From Pezicula radicicola (lineage: Eukaryota > Ascomycota > Leotiomycetes > Helotiales > Dermateaceae), in contig PDUO01000005.1 of NCBI GenBank assembly GCA_003008705.1, forward strand, positions 685,997 to 749,996: a stretch of DNA of 64,000 nucleotides, in the 5' to 3' direction. Under the pieces are notes generated by a model. It was not told the DNA's origin. It saw only the letters and a list, made by a program, of their open reading frames with translations, and ran no database searches. Every line of letters begins with the position of its first letter. The stretch's first letter is position 1. Both the position numbers and the translations under genes were made by a program. This document shows positions 11,801-23,132 of this stretch, piece by piece.

Positions 11801-13777
11801 AATAACGGAGAGCAGATCAACAATGTTGATGGTATAGAAACCTTTGAGCCGAGGCCTACATCCTCGGATGAGAAAGAGCTTCCGTTGGTGGCGGAGAATG
11901 AACTTCGGCAAATAAGTGATACTATAATGGCCAAAACTGGGTCGGAAATTTCGAACAAGAATCGTGGCGAGGCAAACAGTTTCCAAAATGAAGACACTGG
12001 CAAAAGTGGCGATGTCAACATAAGCGAGGAACCAGTGTCATCTCTTGATAAGGATCCTAACCTCATTGTACTTGAGGAAATAGTGCACACGGGATATAAC
12101 GAGGATTTAGAGATGCAGCCAACTCAAGTCCTACTACCAGATGATGAAACAAGTCAAGAATTTGGCGGCTCTCATGCCACCCAGAAAGAGGGGCAGGTAG
12201 AAGAGCGCATAGAATTATCTCAGGTTCCAGCCGAAGTATCTAACCACACTAGCGCCACAAAGGAAATCCATACGCTGCAAAATACCGAGTTTGTGTCCTT
12301 AGGTATAGAGCAAGCGCCGCAAGATATTTTGAACGGCATCCTTAAAGACCAGCTGTCTAAGGCCGCGCTAGCGGCTACTGAGCAGCCTGGATTTTCGCCT
12401 GAGGATGTAGCTCAAGAAACTGACAACCTGCCATCTACCAACGAGAGCCGGCCAACTTCATCTAGACAGTTCAGCTTGGACGGCGCAGTTGACAATTATC
12501 CCGAAGAAGTTGTCTATCCTATTCTGCCGGTTGATGAAACTACCCAATTGACCCTCGCGGACCCGGAACAGCCAGACGAAGATATGTCGCCAGCCGATGA
12601 GTTTTCAAAGCAAGAAAATGCTCAGTTGCCGACGCCGGATGATACCCAAGCCACACAGACTGTCATCATGGAGGAGACTTCATTCACATCGAATGCAAGT
12701 GTTGAACTTGTGGGTGGTAATGTTGATGATTCGCCAGAACATATCACAGGCACCGTTAGTGACGCAGTTAAAGTTACGACTGTAGGAGAGGACATACTTG
12801 CGGGAGAATCCGGGACCGACACTGCTACTGGACAAGGTCAAATCGCAATCGACGAAGCCAATATTGATGATGCTATCCAACAAGCTATACGAGAAGAACA
12901 AGGTGATGATGAGGAGATTCCGGAGCCTAACGTTGAACATTTTGTATACAATGGAGAACCCCCAACGGACCACGACGAGCAAGCAAAAGAATCGGTGGAG
13001 CCAGATGGTGCTGATGCCTTGCCAGCGACCCCAGTGACCCCAGTCCGTAGGTCAAGCCGAAATGCTCGAACGGCTACACCAGGTAGCGCGAGAAGCAACT
13101 TATCCATCATACTTGATGATCGGCCGAAGGTCAAAGGACATGATCCGAGTGTGGAGTTGGCCATGTCTGCTCTAAGTTCACCAGCGAAGCCTGACTCGGA
13201 TGTTCATAGACCAAATGATACACCACTCAAGCTTAAATCCACAAAAGCTTTAAGAACCGAATTCAGCGAATTTACGTCCTTAAAGCTCTTGCGATTTAAC
13301 ATCAACAAAAAGCTTGATATCTTGGCAATTGTGACAACCAGTACACCAGAACCACAACGAGCAAAAGGTGGTCCTCGACACTATCAGATAACCTTTAACG
13401 TCACAGACGCAACTATCGGCCCCAGTCATGTTTCAGAGGTTCAGGTTTTTCGACCTTACAAAGATGCTCTGCCCATCGTCAAATCTGGCGACGGCATTCT
13501 GCTGCGCAACTTCCAAGTCATATCTGTGAAAGGAGGATTTGCACTTCGGTCAGAACAAACTGAATCGAGTAGTTGGGCGGTCTTCAAGGGTAAGGACAAT
13601 GAGGTAGAAGTTCGCGGACCGCCTGTTGAGCATGGCACAGACGAAAAGGAGCACATTGTTTCTTTGAAAGCGTGGTACGAAGGGTTGGATGATGTTGCAA
13701 GGACGAAAATAGACAGAGCAAATGGGGAAAAGGGTGGTAATACTGGCGTCAGGACTCGGGCTAAAGCGGCACTTTGA
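8838..13777 (+). CDS. Large acidic protein with Pot1/Cdc13-type telomeric ssDNA-binding domain
   Basis: Two exons, 8838-9230 and 9284-13777, are joined by a 53-bp phase-0 intron (donor GTCAGT, branch CCTAAC). The product is 1628 residues. The N-terminal ~130 residues (LKATVTLTWPYSSASGSVAFLL ... DEVTLCLDGVEWL) look like an OB fold. The C-terminal part from about residue 1457 (EFTSLKLLRFNINKKLDILAIV ... DGILLRNFQVISVKGGFALR ... SSWAVF) matches the Telo_bind OB fold of Pot1/Cdc13 proteins. The ~1300 residues between are disordered and very acidic, especially about 617-960. Two SUMO-interacting-like motifs stand out: VDLTEDSDE from residue 619 and VFIDLLSSDEEDE from residue 765. I infer binding of single-stranded DNA, probably at telomeres. 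Whether it is a true Cdc13 or Pot1 orthologue cannot be decided here. Confidence 0.82.
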
Positions 13778-14231
13778 GGAAATTTATGGCATTGGTAGGC
13801 GTATAGGAGCGATTCAAATTCCTCTGTTTCCGTCTAGGAATCGGACGGCATTTATGAAGGTGTATTGTTAAAAGGTGATATTGTAGCCTCTGTAAGGTGT
13901 GTCAGAAGACAGCATAGTAGTAGTCATAGGTTTCAATGTGATTACTTTACAACATATTCGGCGGCTATTGTGCTTACAGACTAGAGGCCCTCATTATGGT
14001 TCTATATTGCTATTTTGGATTTCAATCATTCAAATACCCATTTACAATAAATCCTCTTCAGCCAGCACCAGAAGTCAGGTGAAATAGAGGGCTTTCCCAT
14101 CGACAATTTTTGTCTAGTGCGGGAACCTTACATTTCTAAAGAATCCTGTTTCATCGTCTGTCGTGGTTGATATTTGGTATAGAGGAAAACTCCATTGACG
14201 TTCGTGGACATAACTTATTGCAAGTCTTCTA
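13778..14231. other. Intergenic, 3' flank
   Basis: Short spacer between the telomere-type gene and the MITE. No gene seen. Confidence 0.4.
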
Positions 14232-14688
14232 AAATTCGGTTCAAAAAGTCTTTGTGCATACCCCACTTTTACACTAAAACTCATACCTAATACTTCAAAA
14301 GTTTATAGTAAAGAAGAGATAATTAATTAAAATCTCTATACTAGACTTATTTATTCGATAGTTACCTATAATATTATATATTTATATTAAAATTATAGAC
14401 TACTAGGAATTAATAATAGTGATTAGAAGTAAGAGGAGTATATAATTTACTAGTTTTACACCAAAATTCACTTAAAAAACTACTACCCTTAATTATTTCC
14501 TATTTCCTATACTAACTATTAGATATAATTAAAATGTAATATAGGAAAGTCTACTTTAAATATTAAAAATACTTACTAGTTAAATTTTTAGATATATTTA
14601 TAGCCTAAGTTTAAGTTATATAAGTAGATGTACAAAGAGAGTTTTGGTGTAAAAGTGGGTATGCACAAAGACTTTTTGAACCGAATTT
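14232..14688. mobile_element. MITE with 50-bp TIRs and TA target duplication (Tc1/mariner-like)
   Basis: A 457-bp, strongly AT-rich element with no coding capacity. Terminal inverted repeats of about 50 bp (14232-14282 and 14639-14688) start AAATTCGGTTC and differ by one indel and one substitution. Both ends are flanked by TA (14230-14231 and 14689-14690), the target duplication of the Tc1/mariner superfamily. The TIR contains AAAAGTCT followed by TGTGCA-like bases, resembling the TIR of the transposon at 35262-36502. Confidence 0.9.
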
Positions 14689-14769
14689 TAGCTTAGTGTT
14701 AAGAGTGTGAGTAGCTAGATTTACTATAGCAGCGACGTTCCTGGTTTTATTTCAGTATTCCAGGAGATA

Positions 14770-15175
14770 TTAGGGAGTTACTTGTCTATCCTTCCGAACT
14801 CTACCATGGCATTCTTCACCTCTGCTTCATTTGTGGAGTCTACTCGGATTGCGAAGCACTGCCATGTGGTAGGCTTCAAAATGCATCTAGTTGGTTAGAT
14901 TATAGATGCAATTGCGTTTGTGTTATTTGCTTTAACTTTCTTCTTGCCTTCTTACAAAGTCTCTTGGGTACATCAATAACGACTACCGTACGAATTGATT
15001 ATGAGATCATTTTGACATGGGTAACTCATTTGTCCTAATTAAATTGATCTCTAGTAAACCAATTAGTACGGTACTTCTCCGAGCTCCTTTAGCGAATGAT
15101 ACTGCGATAGCGCTTCCTAATTTACGAGCACAACCAGAGACAAAAATAACTCCTAGTGCCAAAGAACCATTTTAA
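14770..15175 (-). pseudogene. Decayed short-chain dehydrogenase/reductase relic
   Basis: Read on the minus strand from about 15140, the translation gives VIFVSGCARKLGSAIAVSFAKG, the NAD(P)-binding turn of a short-chain dehydrogenase (a conserved glycine is replaced by K). At about 14865-14785 the segment RVDSTNEAEVKNAMVEFGRID appears, which is the usual next conserved block (VDVTNEAEV...FGRID-like). Stops and frame changes separate the two parts, and a stop follows FGRIDK immediately. No catalytic YxxxK region is left. I take this as a dead N-terminal fragment, sitting next to the MITE. Confidence 0.6.
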
Positions 15176-16067
15176 TTACACTCGGGCATACATTTAACAG
15201 AACGCTAGCCTTGGAAGCTGTTATTAGCCGCACTATGGTAGGATATGGTGTGCGGTCGCTTACCGTTTACGAGGTGATATTTAAGGAATTCAATTGAAAT
15301 TGAAGGTGGATATTCAAAACAGGCACGCTTGCAGAATCTACAAATGTAATCAAATTCAATATGATATTCATTGTGTGTTTTATAGTGGAGAGCCGTGGAG
15401 CCTCTATTTGTGTCTGGTTGGTTACTGCACGAAATCAAGCGAGGTACCTAAATGGAATGAGTTTGCCTGTACTTTACATTCAGAGGCATTACATGTCCGT
15501 GACGAGTTTTCATGATATATCTCTCGCATATACAGATTTATTCCTAAGCAACATCTTATTCTATTGCGCCACAGAGATAAAATAGGATGTTACAATACTT
15601 AGTGATATGTTTAGTACGAAGGTATAAAATAATGTGTATCTAGCAGGCTAATTCACTAAATGCGCCACCACACCATGGGCAAAGACAAATTTTATCACTC
15701 TTGACAGTGTGCACGTATCATAATGATCTTCGAACATGGTTTTGGCCTAGCAGATACTGTAACTTTTTTATTGTGTCGAATGATGTCCATGCCCTAGAAT
15801 CTTGGTCTAAGTATGGTTCTAATAATAGCGTGTTATGACTTTAAATTCTGTTCCTGGATCTTGCTTGGCCAGCGCTGCTCGCCAACTAGCCAACGAGCCT
15901 ACGTCACCTTTAAGCGAGGGCGGAATTGTCGCAGCCCATCAGCGCCTACAAAGCACCTCATGCTCTCAAACCATCTCTTCTCCATCAACAACTGCACTTT
16001 CAAGCACGAGAACGTCAAAGAAGTCTGCGACTCCAACTTATAATCTACATCATCATCAGAAATCAAC
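15176..16067. other. Intergenic, upstream of the Pmp3-like gene
   Basis: No supported gene. The last ~200 bases are a C-rich leader with CATCATCATC runs before the start codon at 16068. Confidence 0.45.
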
Positions 16068-16524
16068 ATGGGTTTCGTCTCTGCCGTCTTCCTGGTGCTC
16101 ATCACCATCTTGCGTAAGTAGCGCACCCAACCTCCGCTTTCATGAGTTGTAGACTGACTTTGAATGTAGTGCCACCTGTGGGAGTATATATTGTTGCTGG
16201 CTGCGGAGCTGATTTTTTGATCAACATCTGCCTCACCATCCTCGGGTACGTACCACTTTCGTTGCGCTGCATTGCAAGTTCCTCTTTATGAATTGCACAC
16301 TTTCATATTATCACTGCGTGGAGTCGACTTCGAGCATTTCTGATATCCTTCAAAGTTACATTCCCGGGCACATTCACGCCTTCTACCTTGAGTACGTCTA
16401 CTACGATCGTCGCGAACAAGCTCGCGAGGGCCGCTTCACTGCTGCTCGCGCCCCGGGTGTCTACAGCGAGCGCGTCCAGAGTGGTGGACAGGGCTACGGA
16501 ACCATTGTTCAGCCAGTTCAGTAA
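16068..16524 (+). CDS. Pmp3 / SNA-type plasma membrane proteolipid
   Basis: Small hydrophobic membrane protein of the Pmp3 (UPF0057) family, linked in yeast to membrane potential and salt tolerance or vacuolar sorting (Sna proteins). Three exons, 16068-16113, 16170-16245 and 16356-16524, give 96 residues. Both introns (56 and 110 bp) have GTAAGT/GTACGT donors. The joined protein reads MGFVSAVFLVLITILLPPVG, then VYIVAGCGADFLINICLTILGYIPGHIHAFYLEYVYY, the two-helix core with the conserved LPP-G and GYIPGHIHAFY motifs. A polar tail of ~40 residues (QSGGQGYGTIVQPVQ end) is longer than in the 55-residue yeast Pmp3 and more like Sna-type members. Confidence 0.93.
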
Positions 16525-17259
16525 ATGGATGCTGGTGCTCGAAGCAAAGTGGACAATGGCCGGCATGAACACATTCAAATTGGTTGATAATGGAGGGGAA
16601 ATACCACGGGATAGTTTTGAGTGTTGGGATGATAATCACTTGGGTTGTGGCTTTGAATGGAGAAAGATAGGATATGGTCATGAATTTTTGTCATTTTGGG
16701 AGCGAGCGATGGGTTATGACTACTGAAATTCTTTGTATCAATTTGCGACATGAAAATAGTTCTCTTTTACTCAGTAATCAGACAGACCGAATCTGAATCA
16801 CAGAAACTTGCTATTTGAAACACTTTAGTTGAGAGGAAAGCTCGCTTTGCGTGGAACAAGACAAAAGGTGGCCATTTTATCAGGGAGTTGGTGAGTGAGC
16901 CAAACGGAAGTTGCCAGACGGTCCCCTCGTGAAAAAATGCATTTAAATGATTATCATTATTGATATCATATGCCGTTCTTGCAAGGTTCATGGTGGTCTG
17001 GTCTGGAACAATTAGGTTTACCCCACAATCCGACGATCACTAGCGCGTTGATCAAGCTGTACAGTACGAGCGAGACGAGTAAGTACCGTACCGTACCGTA
17101 AGCTTCTACGCGAGACGTGTCCGGAATATCTGAACAGGTCGCAATAATTTGAACAATCTAACAGAACAACTCTCCTCACGCCAGCTCTCCCCAAGCCTCA
17201 TGTCGTAGCTCAGAGTGCATTTTAATCACCAGCTCCCAAATTTAGGTTAAGCAGTCAAA
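16525..17259. other. Intergenic; short TACCG tandem repeat
   Basis: Spacer between two plus-strand genes. It includes a tandem (TACCG)x3 at 17084-17100. A pyrimidine- and C-rich leader precedes the SPC3 start. No gene seen. Confidence 0.5.
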
Positions 17260-18052
17260 ATGCATTCAACTCTCGTCCGCGCCCAGAATGTCTTTGGCTT
17301 CTTCACCACAGTCTGCTTTGCCGTCGCAGCCTTGATTGCAGCATCTGACTTCATAGCCGTTCGATCGCCGAGCGCAAGTGTTAGCATCAAAGATGTCCAA
17401 GTGTGCGTTTGCCGCCTTCTTCCACTTGTTCAGCTCCATCTAATCTCTACACAGTGTCCGCGGTCGACCCCACTACTATTCCACGAAGAAGGAAGAATAC
17501 GCGCATCTGCGATTTAACATGAACGCAGACCTCTCCTCGCTTTTCAACTGGAATACCAAACAGGTCTTTGTTTTTGTCACGGCTTCGTGGCCTTCCAACA
17601 CAACTGGCGAGAGAGATAATGAGGCGGTGATCTGGGATACCATTATTACCAACCCATCTGCGGACCATTTACAGAATATTGGCCCGGCAGCTATGAAGAA
17701 GTTGATTAAGAGTGGAAAGGGGAAGAGCATTGATCCTAGCCGGTATGTCTCCTAGCTAGTACTGGCTGAGATTGAGATAGGGAGAGGATGCTAACACGTT
17801 GGCGTCAGAGGAAAACTACAGCTCAAGAATCAGAAAGCGAAATACCAGATTACAGCACCCGGCGGAAAGGTGGCAGAGATAGATGATGTGGTGTTGAAGG
17901 TCCATTATAACGTGCAGCCATGGGTTGGAGTTTTGACCTGGACTCCTCAGGTGGAGTTTGGGAACTGGAAGAAGATAAAAGGTGGCGTGAGCAAAGTGTT
18001 CAAGTTCCCGGCGTTGAAGAAGAAGGATGAAGCCAAGAAATCGACTTCTTGA
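17260..18052 (+). CDS. SPC3: Signal peptidase complex subunit 3 (SPC22/23 family)
   Basis: Non-catalytic but essential subunit of the ER signal peptidase complex, a type II membrane protein with its bulk in the lumen. Exons are 17260-17402, 17455-17742 and 17809-18052 (introns 52 and 66 bp), giving 224 residues. The single N-terminal membrane helix is about residues 11-34 (VFGFFTTVCFAVAALIAASDF). Family landmarks follow: GRPHYYSTKKEEYAHLRFNMNADLSSLFNWNTKQVFVFVTASW, then NEAVIWDTII, then LKNQKAKYQIT and WVGVLTWTPQVEFG near the end. The length matches the family. The start is fixed by the helix and by an in-frame ATG with a CAAAATG context. Confidence 0.95.
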
Positions 18053-19150
18053 GCGGTGTTGTGATTTTTTCCGGCATAAAATATAGAAGTGGGCAGGCAT
18101 GTCTGATCCAGCAAGAAGGTCTTCTGTGTTATGAACCTCAGAAGTGACTTCAATGGTGGTACTATTCAAGCTTCCAAGATTCCGACCGGAAGTGTCTACC
18201 AGGAATGGCTATTATTACGATATTTAGCCCCGATTAAGTGATCCGGCATTAAGGTATTGAGGTACCACCCACTTTCTTTTCCCCTCAACTTGTTTTCATT
18301 CTTAGAGGGAGATTGGGGACTTTAATTTTTCTAGATAATCACTGCAGTCCCTTTCATAGCTCAATTAGTAGTACGGTTGAGTTTAGGATTGCAAGCACAG
18401 GTTAGTACTTGGCAATGCTCATAATACGGCTGCTGCTAGTACCTGCAAGTTATGAAGGATGCCCCAAGTTCCAAAAGCCATCATACTTCCAGAATGAGCT
18501 TCATGCTTGGTGCCAAAACCAATGGCAAGCCACCAACATACTATCAGGCTTGCCAATTCACATGTTTCCCCAATGACTTCTGACAGACTTGATAAGATAG
18601 TAAGCCCATCTTTATTCATTCTTCCAAGCACGAGTGAATATGAGCACTTATTCAAGAAAGAATTCCAAATCCGGTAATAGTTACTGCCAAGCAGCGACTG
18701 TAGCCTTCAGCCTTGGCAAAATAAACATGCTCATGAGGCTTAAGCTATACCTACGTTCCGCCAATTGCAACTCTCCTGTTCGAATAAAATCTTTCAATTG
18801 TGGCAGACCTGCAGAGGTTATTGGACAATTGGTGAGTGTTCTTTAAAAAGTGGGAGCCTTGCAGTGGTAGCGACCTTAGTCGAAAACAGCCCGAAGCTTG
18901 GGATGTAAAGTAAGCTTATCCTGGGAGTATTTTACTGGTAGGAGCAAGCGAATATGCAGCTTCTTGAGCACAGTTCTGGGGATTGCGGGGGACTGCAGGC
19001 AAAGAGCTCCATTCCAAATGCGTGGGTCATATTGCTGGGTAGATTGTACGTCCTGCCTGACAGGTATAAGAGGAGCGTAGGGACCATGCAATATGTGACT
19101 GCCAAAGTACCTGAGTAAAATAACCAAGTACCAGACACCCAGAAAACAAA
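18053..19150. other. Intergenic, no gene seen
   Basis: About 1.1 kb between SPC3 and the BIM1-like gene. A stretch at 18357-18420 faintly resembles the D-arm side of a tRNA but lacks a T-arm. Otherwise no structure was recognised. Confidence 0.45.
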
Positions 19151-19941
19151 ATGTTACCGCAATCTATCACCACCATCGCCCTCCTTGTATCGGTCGTCAC
19201 AGCTCACTTCTCAATCGAATATCCCCAATGGCGTGGCGATTCCTTCGCAACAGGAGCCTCTCAATACATCTACCCATGTACATCAACTTTCCCATCCTCC
19301 AACACCTAAAAGCTAACACAATTCTAGGCGCAAACGTGAATCAAACTGTGTCCACGAACCGCACTCTCTGGCCACTAACAGGTGGATCCCTTGAGCTAGA
19401 CCTCCATCATCCTTGGACCTACATCTTCGTAAACTTAGGTCTCGGTACAGATTATCCTATTTTCAACATCTCCTTGACCACGCAGCCGTTAAATGAGACT
19501 GGGAATGGGACCTTATGTTTACCGCAGATAGTTTTACCGGCCAGTGTAGCGCCGGTTGAGGGTCAGAATGCGAGTATACAGGTCGTTACTTTTGGAGAGA
19601 CGGGAAGTGCGCTTTACAATGTAAGTTTTCATTTATACACCTTCGTCAACCCATTTATTCTTTTCTTTCTTCCAAAAAGATGGGGTTTCTAATTAGACTC
19701 CAAATAGTGTGCCGATATTACATTTAGTAGCAATGCCACAATTCTTGAGGGAGATGCTTGTAGGAATTCATCGAATGTGATGGTTTCGGTTGTTGAGCAG
19801 GTTAATGGATCTACGAGTACGACTAGTTCCGCTGCTGCTGGGAGTTCGACCGCTGCTTCTGGTGCGATTGCTGGATCTTCCGTGGGTGTGATTGGGTTAG
19901 GTGGTGTTATTGGTGTGGTTGCTGGGAGTTTTTTGCTTTGA
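19151..19941 (+). CDS. BIM1-like (X325) copper-binding GPI-anchored protein
   Basis: Secreted, membrane-anchored protein of the BIM1/X325 group, which is structurally close to lytic polysaccharide monooxygenases but is associated with copper handling rather than sugar cleavage. Exons are 19151-19277, 19328-19620 and 19708-19941 (217 residues). The signal peptide MLPQSITTIALLVSVVTA ends before H19 (HFSIEYP), so the mature chain starts with histidine as needed for a histidine-brace copper site. YPQWRGDSFA, a cysteine at the first splice junction and WPLTGGSLELDLHHPWTYIFVNLGLG follow, and several N-x-S/T sites are present. A Ser/Ala-rich tail and a hydrophobic C-terminus (GVIGLGGVIGVVAGSFLL) fit GPI attachment. 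Introns carry GCTAAC-type branch points. Confidence 0.87.
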
Positions 19942-21265
19942 GAGTTGTATGGTATGGAGATTGGAAAGTGCCGGGGTAATTGATGTGTGTATTTATTGTA
20001 TATGCTTCCTTAAGTTATCTTAACGTTTCAAGACTTTCCAAAAGTCATTGAAATAGCCTTAATTAATTCAACTTAAAATTGCGAAGAGTAATGACTGACG
20101 CATGCAAAATCTCCCTCTAATGCTTGGCACAATTGAAAGAATGAATAAGTCTTGTACTTTAGATCCAAAAGACGGGATCCTTTGCTCCAATTGGCTCATA
20201 GAGTTTTCGCCGAGAAGAACGTTTGACATGATCTTAGATTCTTTGTTTGCTGCTCCAACATCCTTGATTCAGTAGCTATTTCCTTTGTAAGGGCTAAATT
20301 ACTAGCAACGAAAGAGACCCAACACCATTAATTACCTACTTTCTGTCTTATTCCAATCACCAACAACGCCACAAACAGCACTCTCCTGAGATATTTTAAG
20401 TTTATTTAGGCTTCATAATAAGCCAATCAAAATAGAACAATTCCACATCGGACTATTATCATGTGATCAAATCTGGATCTGGATCTGAAGATACTCCACA
20501 CGAAGTTGCAGCCTCAAGTGCGACGTGCGACAAAGTTTAGGTGATTTTTGACGCCGAATTGAAACAATGGAACAAAGACAGACGAAGAGTCTCAGAGTTT
20601 TCGACAAAGGATCAGTCCATGATCTGCAGCATCTTGATACAAGCACAACGTAACCCTTGAACATGTGCGGAGCTGGTCGTGAATCAAAGAACATCTTGCG
20701 ATAGTTGCAAGACAGCAACCAACTTTCCGCTCATCTTTTCGCTCATTCTTTCTGGTCGTATATACATGCGGTGAATCGTGATATCGCTGAGGAAGAAGGA
20801 TTTATTTGTCTGTTGGGTCTCTTCATAGAACAGAGATAAACTCCTTTTACTTCTCCCATACATTTGGAGTGGTTCATCGAATCATCGTCTGTTACTTGTG
20901 CCCCCTGATCTTCACAACCAGCACTTTCCGCTCATCGTGACCGCTGGAGAAGAAGTACTTAAAGGGGTCATTGGTCCTCTTCAAAGGTTCAAAGTTCCTT
21001 TGACCTTTTCCCCATACTTTATCATCCCGTCGGCTACTGGTTACCCCTGATCTTCAAAACACACACCTAATCCTAATCCTAATCCCTGCTAGCCCGGCGG
21101 TTCAGCCTCGCCGCCCTGGCCGCAAACAAAAGCAAGCCACCATTCCTCTGCGCCGCCGTACTCCAAGGAGTACCTGTCAGCAAGAGGGCCCCCCTCCTTT
21201 TTCTTCCCTTCAATATCACCTCCTCGAGGTGATTAAACACCGACACTCTGGCGAAGTTCACCATC
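19942..21265. other. Intergenic / long leader of the F-box gene
   Basis: 1.3 kb without a gene. Two blocks repeat imperfectly: the phrase TTTCCGCTCATC at about 20725 and 20926, and CCCCTGATCTTCA(C/A)AA at about 20900 and 21043. A (CCTAAT)x3 run lies at about 21065-21085. The last 200 bases are C-rich and probably 5' UTR. Confidence 0.45.
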
Positions 21266-23132
21266 ATGAAATTCTTCCGAAGGCCTCTAGGCAAGAAGAA
21301 GTCAAAGAAAGGATTCTTGCAGCAACAAGAAGACGAGTATGCGCCAACCCGGCGTTATTTAACCCCGCCTCAAGGCTCGCAGCCTGTAAAGTTGCTTCCT
21401 GATGCTTTGATCGAGCGCATCTTTACTTTCGTGTGCCCACATACCCAAGATGAGACGTACGAGACCTGCGAGCAAGCTGCCGAGGAGCAGGAAGGGTGTA
21501 TGCTATGCGATCTGCGCGATCTCTCCCATTGCGCCAAAGTCTCTAGGAAGTGGAGGGCCTTGGCTTCGAAGGTGATGTGGGTATATCCGACTTTGAACAT
21601 GTTTGGCGGTATGCTAATGGCAAACTTTCAGGTACCATAGCATTCGGATTGATGCTGTCCACTACTGCAGACTCGAAGAAATACTCGCAGAGAAACGAAA
21701 ACGAAAGTCGAAGTTCAATCGAAATGGGGAACCAGAGAACATACCGCAGGTACGACTGCAATTGTTGAGCAGAACCCTCCGAGAAAATGTAGACTTTGGA
21801 CCTCTTGTTCAATATCTAAAGATCCCAATTATGACCCGAGAGACAAGCAAGGCCGATCTCGCTCGTACCGTTGCTGTTTTGCCCAATCTTAAATATGTCG
21901 ACCTTCCAGATGGCTTCTTCACAGATGAATCATCCTGCCACACCTTGAAACAGGAGCTGCAAGGCCGTTGCCCGGATATTAGGAAAATGACATTTGGTGG
22001 TGGAGGTGAGAGAAGTCTCGAAGCGTTGGCTACTACTCCAATATGGCGGAATCTAGAAGTGCTGGAACTCACAAGACTCAATGTGGACCCTACAATCTTG
22101 CGGCAAGTATTGGGCTATCTACCTTTACTACGAGCTTTGAAGGTCACGGACATGAAGAACTTCAATAATGAGCTCTTGGAGCATAGCGATTACCTTCCAC
22201 CATTCCCAGCATTAACCGAGCTCATCTTCCAAGACACGCCCAACATTACGGCCGATGGTCTCTCTTCATACCTTTTCCGCACCGATACACAATCTTCACT
22301 TACCACACTCTCATTGACAGCTACCGGGGTGCATCCATCAACTCTCCAAGACATACTCTGTACGGCACCCGCCCTTCTCCACCTTTCCATAACTGAATCC
22401 GTCACCACCTCTTTCCCTGCATCATCCAACATACAACCCCTTGCGTCTGCTTCTCTGCGCACATTTCACTACGAGATCACCTCGGGCTCCTCCGCGAACG
22501 CATATGCAAATATCACGGCTTCTTACTATGCGTATCTCACTTCGTCTCTACTACGTAACGGTCTTCCAAACTTGCATTCGCTTTATGTCCGCGATCCAGA
22601 TTTTCCAGAATCATTAGTAGATCTAGCTCCTCCAATTCCAGCATTCGTACAAGACCCTGATAACTTCTCTCCATCTCCACCCAAGTCACCCTTTGACCGC
22701 CCCCTCTCAACATTCTCTTCCAAGAATCCCTTCGCAGCAGCTGCAGATCGCCCCCTTTCAACCTTCTCTTCCAACAATCCCTTTGCATCAAATGCTCTAC
22801 CTTCTCCACAAAGAGGTCTAGGACTTAAACAGCCTCTGGAGGTCTATAGCAAGGGATTGGATGAGATGGAATGGAATTTTGCAACCGTTCAACCACCAAC
22901 GGCTCCAGGACGGAGAGGCTCGATGACAAACCCACGCCCTATTAGTAGCTACGGACTTGGGGAAGGCTTAGGGAAGCAGTGGGCCGAAGGTGGTGGAGCC
23001 AGAAGAAGCGTTATTGTCGGCAATGGCTTTGGTGGCTACTTGGCTGTGCCTGCCGAGGAGTTACAAAGACCAAGTAGTAGCGCTGGAGAGAAGGGTGGCA
23101 AGCGGGGAAGCAAGTATGATATGTGGCGTTGA
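21266..23132 (+). CDS. F-box protein with leucine-rich region
   Basis: Likely substrate adaptor of an SCF ubiquitin ligase. Exons are 21266-21576 and 21632-23132. The 55-bp intron position is forced by phase: only the GTGGGT donor with the TTTCAG acceptor keeps the frame (SKVM/YHSIRID). The product is 603 residues. The F-box is at about 41-105 (KLLPDALIERIFTFV ... LRDLSHCAKVSRKWRALASKVMYHSIRI), with an acidic, cysteine-bearing insert inside it. Residues ~140-400 are leucine-rich with LRR-like spacing (LEVLELTRLNV, LRALKVTDM, LTELIFQDTPN). The C-terminal 150 residues are disordered and hold a 17-residue unit repeated twice (DRPLSTFSSKNPFA / DRPLSTFSSNNPFA), each ending in an NPF tripeptide. 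The target is unknown. Confidence 0.85.

Noticed and set aside
9529..12090. Long minus-strand frames opposite the telomere-type gene
   Set aside because: They mirror the acidic GAN-rich codons of the plus-strand gene, which commonly leaves the opposite frame open.
18357..18420. tRNA-like stretch (AGCTCAATTAGTAGTACGG)
   Set aside because: Resembles a D-arm but no T-arm GTTCRA motif or acceptor stem pairing follows.
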